Assembly: GCA_026125445.1 (NCBI GenBank)
Contig: JAHCLE010000010.1
Span: 1 to 41,321, forward strand
DNA: 41,321 nucleotides
Reading direction: 5' to 3'
From: Burkholderiales bacterium
GTDB taxonomy: Bacteria > Pseudomonadota > Gammaproteobacteria > Burkholderiales > Usitatibacteraceae
Shown here in pieces: positions 32,078 through 40,144 of the stretch. The notes beneath the pieces are model-generated. The model saw nothing but the letters and a program-made list of their open reading frames with translations. It was not told the DNA's origin and searched no databases. The position numbers were made by a program, and so were the translations under genes. Every line of letters begins with the position of its first letter. Position 1 is the stretch's first letter.

Positions 32078-34674
32078 CCGCTGCCGACGGCGGCGGCGCC
32101 CCGCGCGCGGGCGGCGCGGCCACGGCGCGGGCGAACCTCCTGTGGGGACGGGCCCTCGTGGAGGGGCTCGTCGCGGGCGGCGTGCGCCACCTGTGCCTGA
32201 GCCCCGGCTCGCGCTCCTCGCCGCTCGCCATCGCCGCGCGCCTCGAGCCCCGGATCGCGTTGAGCGTGCAGATCGACGAGAGGAGCGCCGCCTTCCTCGC
32301 GCTGGGAATCGCCAAGGCGACCCGCGCTCCCGTGGCGCTCGCCTGCACCTCGGGAACCGCGGCCGCCAACTTCCTTCCCGCCGTGGCCGAGGCCAACCTC
32401 GCGGGCGTGCCGCTGGTCGTGCTCACCGCGGACCGCCCGCCCGAGCTTCGCGGCACGGGGGCCGCGCAGACGATCGACCAGCTGGATCTCTACGGCACGC
32501 ACGCGCGCCACTTCCGCGACCTGCCTTGCGCCGACGAGCCGGGCGCGTCGCCCGAGCAGGCCGCTGCCGCGGCGCTCGAGGCCTGCCGCCTCGCGCGCGA
32601 GGGCGCGATGGGGCCGGTGCACCTCAACGTGCCGTTTCGAGAGCCGCTCGTGCCTGCGCCTCGGGAAATGCCCGAATGCGATTCGCAGTGGTCGCAGGTC
32701 GCCGCCCGCCTGGCGGTCTCGCCAGGTTCCGCGGCAACTTCCGCGCCCGCGATGCCGGCTGCCGCCGTGCTCGCCTCGCTGGCGGCGCGGCTCGAGGCGG
32801 CACGCCGCCCGCTCATCCTCGCGGGACCCGAGGCGGTGCGTGCGGCCGACGCGTGGGCGGTGCTCGCGCTGGCGAGCGCGGCGGGCGCGCCGGTGTTCGC
32901 CGACATCGCCTCCGGGCTTCGCGGCGAGCCGGTTCCCGAGGGCGCTCTCGCCTGCGCGCAGGCCGACCTCTTCCTGCGCGACGAGGCGGTGGCGGCGCTC
33001 GCGCCGGACTTCATCCTCCGCCTGGGCGGCATCCCGACCTCGAGGACGCTGGCGACCTGGCTCGCGCGCCACCGCGCGCCGATGGTCGCCGTCCAGCCCG
33101 ACGCGCGGCGCCGCGACCCCGACGGGGTGGTGGGCGAAGTCGTCATCGCTCCGGCGGCGGCACTGTGCGAGGCGCTCGCGGCGCAGGCCAGGCGAGGCGC
33201 GCGCGACGAAGGCTGGCTCGCGGCGCTGGCCGCCGGCGAGGCGGGCGCGCGGGCGCTCGTGCCGATGGCCCCGAAGGAGGCCGCGGCCGTGGTGGCGGCC
33301 TGCGGCGCGGCCCCGGCGGGATCGGCCATCTTCCTGTCGAGCAGCATGCCCATCCGCTGGGCGGAGTTCTACGCGGCCGAGCTCGCCAACGGCGTCGAGG
33401 TGCTGGCCAACCGCGGCGCCAACGGCATCGACGGCGTGGTCTCCACCGCCATCGGCGTGGCCGTCGGCAGCCGCAAGCCCACGCTCCTGGTGACGGGCGA
33501 CCTCGCCTTCCTGCACGACGCGGGCGGGCTGCGGGCCGCGCGCGACCTCGCCACGCCGCTCGCCATCCTGCTCCTCGAGAACGATGGCGGCGGCATCTTC
33601 TCGCACCTGCCCGTGGCGCGGCACGAGGAATTCTTCGAGCCGCTCTTCGGCACGCCGCACGGCTGCGACCTCGCCGCCGCCTCGCGCGCGTCCGGCATCG
33701 AGCACGTCGTGGCCGCGACGCTGGAAGAGGTGTCCTCGCTCGTGTCGGCGACGCTCTCGCGCGGCGGCACGCGCGTGATCGAGTGGCGCACCGAGCGAGC
33801 GCGCACGGCGCGCGAGCAGGCCGCGACCGCGAGCCTGCCGGGCGTGCACGCCGAGCGCCTGGATGCCGGCGGGATTTCGTGGCAGGTACGCAGCCGCGGC
33901 CCGCGCGCGGGCGTCCCGCTCGTCCTGCTGCACGGCTTCACCGGCACGGGCGAGTTCTGGATGCCCGCGGCCAACGCGCTGCCGTCGCGGCGCTGCATCT
34001 TCCCGGACCTGCCGGGCCATGGCGCGACCGGGGCGCCGCGGCCCCCCGGAGCGTGGCGCCTGGAGCGCGCGGCCGATGCGCTGGCGGCTCTCCTCGACAG
34101 CCTGGGCGTGGAGCGCCTCGCGCTCGCGGGCTACTCGATGGGCGGGCGGCTCGCGCTCGCCTTCGCCCTGCGCCATGCGCGGCGCGTGGCGGCCCTTGCC
34201 CTCGTGGGTGCCACGCCCGGCATCGCCGACGACGCCGAACGCGAGGCGCGCACGAAGGCCGACCTCGAGCTCGCCGACTCGATCGAGCGCGACGGCATCG
34301 AGGCCTTCAGCCGGCACTGGGAAGCGAACCCGCTCTTCGCGACGCAGGCCGCGCTCGCACCGGAGCTGCGCGAGGCGATGCGCCGGCAGCGCCTGGCGCA
34401 GGATCCCGGGAAGCTCGCCGCGGCGCTGCGCGCCTTCGGCACCGGCTTCCAGCCCGCGCTGCACGGCGAGCTCGCGCGCCTGGAGATGCCGGTGCTGGCG
34501 ATGGCCGGCAGCCTCGACACGAAATTCGCGGCCATCGCGCGCGACATGGCGGGCCGCATTCCCGGCGCGAGGCTCGTCCTCGTCCCGGACGCGGGGCACG
34601 CCGTGCCGCTGGAGCGCGCGCAGGCCTTCGCCGCCGAACTCGAAGCATTCTTGCAAGGGAGCATCGACGCATGA
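32074..34674 (+). CDS. menD-menH: MenD-MenH fusion: SEPHCHC synthase joined to SHCHC synthase
   Basis: An 866-residue two-domain enzyme. Residues about 15-575 are MenD, a thiamine-diphosphate enzyme: [30 protein letters not shown], and the ThDP motif [11 protein letters not shown] with [13 protein letters not shown]. Residues about 600-866 are MenH, an alpha/beta hydrolase-fold lyase: [12 protein letters not shown], nucleophile [10 protein letters not shown] near residue 687, and [12 protein letters not shown] with the catalytic His near 849. MenD joins isochorismate and 2-oxoglutarate, MenH eliminates pyruvate, so the fusion couples successive steps. GTG at 32074 overlaps the menF stop and is followed by an Ala/Gly-rich stretch before homology starts. 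No stop or frameshift separates the two halves. Confidence 0.93.
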   Translation: MTAADGGGAPRAGGAATARANLLWGRALVEGLVAGGVRHLCLSPGSRSSPLAIAARLEPRIALSVQIDERSAAFLALGIAKATRAPVALACTSGTAAANFLPAVAEANLAGVPLVVLTADRPPELRGTGAAQTIDQLDLYGTHARHFRDLPCADEPGASPEQAAAAALEACRLAREGAMGPVHLNVPFREPLVPAPREMPECDSQWSQVAARLAVSPGSAATSAPAMPAAAVLASLAARLEAARRPLILAGPEAVRAADAWAVLALASAAGAPVFADIASGLRGEPVPEGALACAQADLFLRDEAVAALAPDFILRLGGIPTSRTLATWLARHRAPMVAVQPDARRRDPDGVVGEVVIAPAAALCEALAAQARRGARDEGWLAALAAGEAGARALVPMAPKEAAAVVAACGAAPAGSAIFLSSSMPIRWAEFYAAELANGVEVLANRGANGIDGVVSTAIGVAVGSRKPTLLVTGDLAFLHDAGGLRAARDLATPLAILLLENDGGGIFSHLPVARHEEFFEPLFGTPHGCDLAAASRASGIEHVVAATLEEVSSLVSATLSRGGTRVIEWRTERARTAREQAATASLPGVHAERLDAGGISWQVRSRGPRAGVPLVLLHGFTGTGEFWMPAANALPSRRCIFPDLPGHGATGAPRPPGAWRLERAADALAALLDSLGVERLALAGYSMGGRLALAFALRHARRVAALALVGATPGIADDAEREARTKADLELADSIERDGIEAFSRHWEANPLFATQAALAPELREAMRRQRLAQDPGKLAAALRAFGTGFQPALHGELARLEMPVLAMAGSLDTKFAAIARDMAGRIPGARLVLVPDAGHAVPLERAQAFAAELEAFLQGSIDA

Positions 34675-35555
34675 CCAGGAAGACGCAGGCCCGCGCCACC
34701 CGGAAGAAACCCGACGCCGCGAAGAGCACCGTGATCCCCGCTGCCGCCTGGCGGTCCGTCGGCCGCTACGAGGACATCCTGTACCACAAGGCCGAGGGCA
34801 TCGCGAAACTCACGATCAACCGGCCCGATGTGAGGAACGCCTTCCGGCCCACGACGCTGCACGAGCTGGCGCGGGCGTTTCGCGACGCGCACGAGGACCC
34901 CGAGATCGGCGTCATCGTGCTCACCGGCGCGGGCGACCTCGCGTTCTGCTCCGGCGGCGACCAGCGCATCCGCGGCGAGAAGGGCTACGTGGGCCCGGAC
35001 GGCGTGCCGCGCCTGAACGTGCTGGACCTGCAGAAGCAGATCCGCTCCTGCCCCAAGCCGGTGATCGCGATGGTGGCGGGATATGCCATCGGAGGAGGTC
35101 ACGTGCTGCACGTGGTGTGCGACATCACCATCGCCGCGGACAACGCGCGCTTCGGCCAGACGGGCCCGCGCGTGGGCAGCTTCGACGGCGGCTTCGGCTC
35201 GAGCATCCTCGCCGACCTCGTGGGGCCCAAGAAGGCCAAGGAGATCTGGTTCACCTGCCGCCAGTACGACGCGAGGCAGGCGCTCGCGATGGGGCTCGTG
35301 AACGAGGTGGTGCCGCTGAAGGACCTGGAGAAGGCGACGGTCGCGATGTGCCGCGAGATCCTGCAGCACAGCCCGCTCGCGCTTCGCTGCCTCAAGAGCG
35401 CGTTCAACGCGGTCTACGACGGCGAGTCCGGCGTGCAGGAGCTCGCGGGCAACGCCACGCTCCTCTACTACATGAGCGAGGAGGCGCAGGAGGGCCGCAA
35501 CGCCTACGTCGAGAAGCGCCGCCCCGACTTCCGCAAGTTCAGGCGCGTGCCCTGA
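34671..35555 (+). CDS. menB: 1,4-dihydroxy-2-naphthoyl-CoA synthase
   Basis: A 294-residue crotonase-fold enzyme that closes the second ring of the naphthoquinone. The signature residues are in [58 protein letters not shown] and [18 protein letters not shown], matching MenB rather than ordinary enoyl-CoA hydratases. A Lys/Arg/Ala-rich N-terminal extension of about 25 residues precedes the conserved start. The ATG overlaps the preceding stop (ATGA). The next gene starts 24 bases downstream. Confidence 0.95.
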   Translation: MTRKTQARATRKKPDAAKSTVIPAAAWRSVGRYEDILYHKAEGIAKLTINRPDVRNAFRPTTLHELARAFRDAHEDPEIGVIVLTGAGDLAFCSGGDQRIRGEKGYVGPDGVPRLNVLDLQKQIRSCPKPVIAMVAGYAIGGGHVLHVVCDITIAADNARFGQTGPRVGSFDGGFGSSILADLVGPKKAKEIWFTCRQYDARQALAMGLVNEVVPLKDLEKATVAMCREILQHSPLALRCLKSAFNAVYDGESGVQELAGNATLLYYMSEEAQEGRNAYVEKRRPDFRKFRRVP

Positions 35556-35579
35556 CCGGGCCCGCGCGCGGGCCCTCGC

Positions 35580-36551
35580 GTGCGCCACGAATTCATCCCC
35601 TACGCCATCGCCTTCCGCGAACCCGTCGCGACGGGCGCGGGCGAGTGGGTGGAGCGGCGTGGCGCCTGGCTTCGCCTCGAGGCGGACGACGGGCGCGTGG
35701 GGCTGGGCGAGGCCGCGCCCCTGGGGCGCGTGGAGACGGCTGCCTCCCTGGAGGAGGCGCTCGCGCAGGGGCCCTTCCGCGACGCAGCCTTCGACCTCGC
35801 CGAGCTCGACCTCGAGGCGCAGCGCTTCGGCCGCCCGCTCGCCTGGGTGCTGTCGGACGCGCCGCGCCCGCAGGTCGCGGTGAACGCGATGCTCTTCGCG
35901 CCCGATCCGCAGGCGCTGGCGGACGAAGCGGGGCGCGCGGTGTCGGCGGGATTTCGCACCCTCAAGGTGAAGGTGGCCGCCGCGAAGCCGGAGGTGGACG
36001 TCGCGCGCCTCCTCGCGGTGCGCGAGCGGGTGGGCGCGGGGGTGGCCATCCGCATCGACGCCAACGGCGCCTGGGACGAGGAGACGGCGATCGCGGTGCT
36101 GCGCGCGGTGGAGGCCTGCGACATCGAGTATGTCGAGGACCCCGTCGCGGGCGACCTCCGCGCCGTGGGCCGGCGCGTCAACATCCCGGTGGCCGCCGAT
36201 CCGGCCACGCTCGAGGAGGGCGAGGGCGTGCTGCGCAGCCGCGGCGCGGACTTCCTCGTCCTCAAGCCCATGGCGCTGGGCGGGCTGCGGCCCACGCGCA
36301 AGCTGGCCGTGGCCGCCATCGACGCGGGGCTGGGCGTGGTGATCACCTCGATCCTCGAGACGGCCGTGGGCGTGGCGGGCGCGCTGCACCTCGCGGCGAG
36401 CCTGCCGGGACCGGAGAGGGCGCACGGGCTGGCCACCGCGGGGCTTCTGGAGGAGGCGCCGGTGGAGGGGCTGGATCCGCCCCACGACGGCCGGATGCGC
36501 CTGCCGAAGGGACCCGGGCTGGGCGTGCGCCTCCGCGAGCGCACGCCGTGA
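35580..36551 (+). CDS. menC: o-Succinylbenzoate synthase
   Basis: A 323-residue enolase-superfamily dehydratase that turns SHCHC into o-succinylbenzoate. Lys of LKVKV near residue 126 is the catalytic base pair site, and the Mg ligands are in RIDANGAW, YVEDPV and AADPAT; a second catalytic Lys is in LVLKPMALGG. GTG 35580 is the start. It lies in the expected place of the men order and its stop overlaps the menE start (GTGA). Confidence 0.9.
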   Translation: MRHEFIPYAIAFREPVATGAGEWVERRGAWLRLEADDGRVGLGEAAPLGRVETAASLEEALAQGPFRDAAFDLAELDLEAQRFGRPLAWVLSDAPRPQVAVNAMLFAPDPQALADEAGRAVSAGFRTLKVKVAAAKPEVDVARLLAVRERVGAGVAIRIDANGAWDEETAIAVLRAVEACDIEYVEDPVAGDLRAVGRRVNIPVAADPATLEEGEGVLRSRGADFLVLKPMALGGLRPTRKLAVAAIDAGLGVVITSILETAVGVAGALHLAASLPGPERAHGLATAGLLEEAPVEGLDPPHDGRMRLPKGPGLGVRLRERTP

Positions 36552-37897
36552 CGCCGGCGATCGTCTCCTGGAGCGAGACCGTCTCGCGCGAGGCGCTCGG
36601 GGACCGCGTGGCGGCGGCGGCCGGAAGGCTTCGCTCGCTGGGGGTTCGGGAGCGCCACCGCGTCGGGCTGTGGGCCGAGAACTCGGTGGAGTGGATCGTC
36701 ATCGCGCTGGCGGTGGCGCGGGTGGGAGGCGTCCTCGTGCCCCTCAACACGCGGCTGGCCGACGCCGAGATCAACTGGCAGGTGGCGCGTGCGCGATTGC
36801 GCGTCGTGATCGCGGGCGACGCGCTGGCCGCGCGCGCGGTGTGCGCGGCCCGGCTCGTGTCGCTGGCGGAATGGCGAACGCTCGCATCCGTGAACGCGGA
36901 AGCCGCGGCCGGCCAGGACGATCCGGCGCGCGAGGCGGCCATCGTCTTCACCTCCGGGACCACGGGACGGCCCAAGGGCGCCGTGCTCACGCGCGGCAAC
37001 CAGCTCGCCGCGGCGCGGGCCTCGTGCGCCGTGCTGCCGCTCGCGCCGGGAGATCGCTGGCTTGCCTCGCTGCCTTTCTTCCACGTGGGCGGCATGGGGA
37101 TCGTGGAGCGCTGCCTGCTCTCGGGCGCCTGCGTCGTCCTGCCGGCGTCGTTCGCGGCCGACGAGCTCGGGCGCTCGGTCGAGGAGCAGGCGGTGACGCA
37201 CCTCTCCGTGGTCGACGCGACGCTGCGCCGCCTCCTGGAAGCGCGCGGCGGGAAGGGGATGCCGGCGCGCGTGCGCGCGGCGGTTGTGGGCGGCGGGCCG
37301 GTGAGCCCGGCGCTGCTGGAGGCGTGCCCGCAGGCGCTCGCGAGCTACGGGCTCACCGAATCGTGCGCGATGGCGACCCTCGTGCGGCCCGGCGCCGCCC
37401 CGGCGCAAAGGCGAACGGCCGGGCAGGCGCTTCCCGGCATCGAGCTGCGCATCGCGGCCGACGGCGTGATCGAGCTGCGCGGACCCACCGTGATGCGCGG
37501 TTACCTCGACGACGCCGAGGCGACGCGCGCGGCGATCGTGGACGGCTGGCTGCGCACGGGCGACCTGGGAGAGCTGGACGCGGACGGGTCGCTCCGCGTG
37601 CTCTCGCGCCGCGACGACCTCATCATCTCCGGCGGCGAGAACGTCTATCCGGCCGAGATCGAGCACGCCCTGCGGGAGCATCCGCAGGTGGCCGACGCGG
37701 TGGTCATCGGCATCGCGGACGGGAAGTGGGGGGAGGTGCCGCTCGCCTTCGTGCAGCTGCGCTCGCCGGGGGAGCCCGACATGCGCGCCTTCCTCGCGCC
37801 GCGGCTGGCGCGCTACAAGCTGCCGCGCGTCGTGTTCGTTGCCGAGATCCCGCGCCTGGCGAACGGCAAGCCCGACCGGGCCGCGCTGAAGACGTGA
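36548..37897 (+). CDS. menE: o-Succinylbenzoate-CoA ligase
   Basis: A 449-residue acyl-CoA synthetase of the ANL superfamily that activates o-succinylbenzoate with ATP and CoA for MenB. The phosphate loop FTSGTTGRPKGAVLT is near residue 137, followed by SYGLTESCAM, GWLRTGDLGELDADG and RRDDLIISGGENVYPAEIE, with the catalytic Lys in LANGKPDRAALK at the end. The N-terminus is shorter than in many relatives, beginning with VTPAIVSWSET, probably genuine because of the GTGA coupling to menC. Its TGA stop lies within the left arm of a 33-bp inverted repeat. Confidence 0.92.
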   Translation: MTPAIVSWSETVSREALGDRVAAAAGRLRSLGVRERHRVGLWAENSVEWIVIALAVARVGGVLVPLNTRLADAEINWQVARARLRVVIAGDALAARAVCAARLVSLAEWRTLASVNAEAAAGQDDPAREAAIVFTSGTTGRPKGAVLTRGNQLAAARASCAVLPLAPGDRWLASLPFFHVGGMGIVERCLLSGACVVLPASFAADELGRSVEEQAVTHLSVVDATLRRLLEARGGKGMPARVRAAVVGGGPVSPALLEACPQALASYGLTESCAMATLVRPGAAPAQRRTAGQALPGIELRIAADGVIELRGPTVMRGYLDDAEATRAAIVDGWLRTGDLGELDADGSLRVLSRRDDLIISGGENVYPAEIEHALREHPQVADAVVIGIADGKWGEVPLAFVQLRSPGEPDMRAFLAPRLARYKLPRVVFVAEIPRLANGKPDRAALKT

Positions 37898-37968
37898 AAA
37901 AAGGGACGGTTCCTGTACCCGTCCCCCGTTCAATAGGGGACGGGTACAGGAACCGTCCCTTTTTTCAC
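37894..37968. repeat. Perfect 33-bp inverted repeat with 9-base loop; REP-like palindrome and bidirectional terminator
   Basis: The arms 37894-37926 and 37936-37968 are exact reverse complements; the loop is CGTTCAATA. Each arm contains GTGAAAAAAGGGACGGTTCC and continues to GTACCCGTCCCC. Read from either side, the long GC-rich stem is followed by a run of six T, so it can end transcription from both convergent genes, menE and the HNH gene. The menE stop codon (37895-37897) is in the left arm. Perfect symmetry over this length is more than a terminator needs and suggests a mobile or dispersed palindrome; no second copy is seen in the window. Confidence 0.85.
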
Positions 37969-37972
37969 TTCC

Positions 37973-38551
37973 TCAGGCGGCGTGCAGGCGCGAGTTGGCC
38001 GACACGTGCTGCTTCAGGAACTCCATCTGGTCGGCGAGGATGCGGCGGTTGGCGAGGATGAGGAATTCCGCGCGGTTGGGCACGTAGGGCGCGTAGAGCA
38101 GGTGCATGTGCGCCTCCTCCGGCGTGCGGTTGCCCTTCCTCTGGTTGCAGGCGCGGCAGGCGGTCACCACGTTCATCCAGGTGTCGCGGCCGCCGCGCGA
38201 CATCGGCAGGATGTGGTCGCAGGTGAGCTTCTGGGGCGGGAAGAGGCCGCCGCAGAAGGCGCACACGGCGCGGTCCCGATGGAAGAGTTCGCGGTTGTTC
38301 AGGGGCGGGGTGGAGTGGAACCCCTTGATGGCGAGCGCCTTGCCGCGGATGGCGATGATGGAGTTCGCCGTGATGTACGACTGCTTCCCGGTCAGGTGCG
38401 AGCGCCCGCCCCAGATCGTGAAGGCCTCGCGGCCGGTCTCCCACGCCACGCGCTCCTTGGCGTAGTACCAGACGGCCTGCTGCCACGTGACCCAGCGGTG
38501 CGGGACGCCGTGCTGGTCCAGCGTGAGGATGAGGGGAAGCGCTCGGTTCAT
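37973..38551 (-). CDS. HNH endonuclease family protein
   Basis: A 192-residue protein with a zinc-finger HNH core: CAFCGG, then CDHILPMSRGGRDTWMNVVT, then CRACNQRKGNR, so both CxxC pairs and the Asp-His of the active site are present. The N-terminal half (LILTLDQHGVPHRWVTWQQA and onward) resembles chromosomal HNH proteins of many proteobacteria and predates any mobile context. Its biological role is not known. The ATG at 38551 is preferred; upstream codons show no homology. It ends five bases from the 33-bp inverted repeat and is divergent from ppa. Confidence 0.82.
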   Translation of the reverse strand: MNRALPLILTLDQHGVPHRWVTWQQAVWYYAKERVAWETGREAFTIWGGRSHLTGKQSYITANSIIAIRGKALAIKGFHSTPPLNNRELFHRDRAVCAFCGGLFPPQKLTCDHILPMSRGGRDTWMNVVTACRACNQRKGNRTPEEAHMHLLYAPYVPNRAEFLILANRRILADQMEFLKQHVSANSRLHAA

Positions 38552-38569
38552 CGTTTTGATTCGGCTTTT

Positions 38570-38599
38570 TTGCCAGTCAAATCGGGAACTTGCGATAAT
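38570..38599 (+). promoter_or_regulatory. Sigma70-like promoter for ppa
   Basis: TTGCCA (38570-38575) and GATAAT (38594-38599) are spaced by 18 bases, and the -10 is extended by TGC (38591-38593). Transcription would start near 38606, giving a leader of about 77 bases. Confidence 0.6.
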
Positions 38600-38642
38600 G
38601 CTGCCCTGCGTCACGCAATTTACCACATCCGACGAGCCTGCC

Positions 38643-38663
38643 GCCGCCAGCCACCCTGGCGGC
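38643..38663 (+). promoter_or_regulatory. Hairpin in the ppa leader
   Basis: GCCGCCAG (38643-38650) pairs with CTGGCGGC (38656-38663) around the loop CCACC, 20 bases before the ppa ATG. It could affect translation or mRNA stability. Confidence 0.35.
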
Positions 38664-38682
38664 CACACCGAAAGTCCCCGCC

Positions 38683-39228
38683 ATGTACCTCGAACGCGTC
38701 ACCGCCGGCACCGACCTTCCCAACGACTTCAACGTCATCATCGAGATCCCCGCGCACGCGGATCCGATCAAGTTCGAGGTGGACAAGGCCACGGGCGCTC
38801 TCTTCGTGGACCGCTTCGTGCAGACCTCCATGCACTACCCGTGCAACTACGGCTACATCCCGCACACGCTCTCCGACGACGGCGATCCCACAGACGTCCT
38901 CGTGATCACCCCGTTCGCGCTCATCCCGGGCGTGGTGGTGCGCTGCCGGCCCATCGGCATGCTCAAGATGACGGACGAGGCCGGCGGCGACACGAAGCTG
39001 CTCGCCGTGCCCATCGACAAGCTGACACCCCTCTACCGCGACATAGAGACCCCGCGCGACCTGCCGGAGATGCTCCTGCAGCAGATCACCCACTTCTTCG
39101 CCCACTACAAGGACCTGGAGGCGGGCAAGTGGGTGAGGATCGAGGGCTGGGTCGGCCCCGAGGAGGCCAAGGCCGAGATCCTCGCGAGCGTGAAGCGCTA
39201 CAAGTCGCCCGCGAAGAAGGGGAAGTAG
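38683..39228 (+). CDS. ppa: Inorganic pyrophosphatase
   Basis: A 181-residue family I soluble pyrophosphatase that hydrolyses PPi and drives biosynthesis forward. The signature [14 protein letters not shown] holds the metal-binding Asp residues, and [28 protein letters not shown] and [15 protein letters not shown] complete the active site. Size is normal. Monocistronic, with its own promoter, and converging with the ROK kinase gene over a perfect hairpin. Confidence 0.96.
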   Translation: MYLERVTAGTDLPNDFNVIIEIPAHADPIKFEVDKATGALFVDRFVQTSMHYPCNYGYIPHTLSDDGDPTDVLVITPFALIPGVVVRCRPIGMLKMTDEAGGDTKLLAVPIDKLTPLYRDIETPRDLPEMLLQQITHFFAHYKDLEAGKWVRIEGWVGPEEAKAEILASVKRYKSPAKKGK

Positions 39229-39248
39229 GCCGGCCCTTCAGGCCGGCC
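39228..39248. terminator. Bidirectional hairpin between ppa and the ROK kinase gene
   Basis: GGCCGGCC (39228-39235) pairs with GGCCGGCC (39241-39248) around CTTCA. It includes the last base of the ppa stop and overlaps the kinase stop (39238-39240). There is no T tract. Confidence 0.5.
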
Positions 39249-40134
39249 AGAGCATCGCCGCCCCGCGCACGCCGCTCGCGTCGCCGTGGCGCGCGCGGAC
39301 GACGGGAGGCGAGGCCTTCGCGTAGGCGATCGCGGCGATCCTCGCGGGCAGGCTTGCGTAGAGATGGTCGAAGTGCGACAGGCCGCCGCCCAGCACGATC
39401 ACGTCCGGATCCACCAGGTTCACCACGTGGGCGAGCGCGCGGGCGAGCCTCTCCTCGTGGCGCGCGAGGCTCGCGCGGCAGGCGGCATCGCCGTTCGCCG
39501 CCGCGGCCAGGATCGCGGCCGGATCGAGGCGCGAGCCGGTGGCGCGCTCGTGGTCGGCCGCCAGCGCGGGGCCGGAAACGAAGCGCTCGATGCAGCCGTC
39601 GTTCCCGCAGTAACAACGGGGCCCGGGAAGCTCGTCCGCGCGGATCCACGGCAGCGGGTTGTGGCCCCACTCTCCCGCGAGCCCGTGTGCGCCGCGAACG
39701 AGCCGCCCCTCGACCACGATGCCCGAGCCCGCGCCGGTGCCCAGGATCGCGCCGAAGACGATGCGATGGCCGGCGCCGGCCCCGTCGGAGGCTTCCGACA
39801 GCGCGAAGCAGTTGGCGTCGTTCTCGAGGCGAACCTCGCGCGCGAGCGCGCGCCCGAGATCGGCCCCGAGCGGCCGGTCGTTGAAGACGGTGGCGAAGGC
39901 GTTGCGCAGCAGGCCCGCGGACGGATCGACGGCGCCGGGGTGCCCCAGGCCCACGCTCGCCTGCCGGCCCAGCTCGCCCTCGGCCTGCGTCACGAGCGCC
40001 GCCAGGGAGCGCACGGCCTCCCCGTATTCCCCGGCAGGCGTGGGCACGCGCCGGCGCAGGAGCTCCGTCCCGTCGCGGTCGAGCGCGGCGATCTCCGTCT
40101 TGGTGCCGCCCAGGTCCAGTCCGATGCGGATCAA
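39238..40134 (-). CDS. ROK-family sugar kinase (fructokinase-like)
   Basis: A 298-residue kinase. The ATP-binding loop IGLDLGGTKTEIAAL opens the protein, LENDANCFALSEA carries the catalytic Asp, GAILGTGAGSGIVVEG is the ROK motif, and GEWGHN with CYCGNDGCIERFVSG is the zinc site of the family. The pattern fits the Mak/fructokinase type, though glucokinase or N-acetylglucosamine kinase activity cannot be excluded. The start is TTG at 40134; no ATG precedes the conserved loop. It begins 10 bases after the GH15 gene on the same strand, so both are probably co-transcribed. Confidence 0.87.
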   Translation of the reverse strand: MIRIGLDLGGTKTEIAALDRDGTELLRRRVPTPAGEYGEAVRSLAALVTQAEGELGRQASVGLGHPGAVDPSAGLLRNAFATVFNDRPLGADLGRALAREVRLENDANCFALSEASDGAGAGHRIVFGAILGTGAGSGIVVEGRLVRGAHGLAGEWGHNPLPWIRADELPGPRCYCGNDGCIERFVSGPALAADHERATGSRLDPAAILAAAANGDAACRASLARHEERLARALAHVVNLVDPDVIVLGGGLSHFDHLYASLPARIAAIAYAKASPPVVRARHGDASGVRGAAMLWPA

Positions 40135-40144
40135 GCGCGCCCCT

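Noticed and set aside
31726-34656. Long minus-strand open frame opposite menD-menH
   Set aside because: Antisense shadow of the fusion gene, without motifs; stop-free frames this long are common at this GC content.
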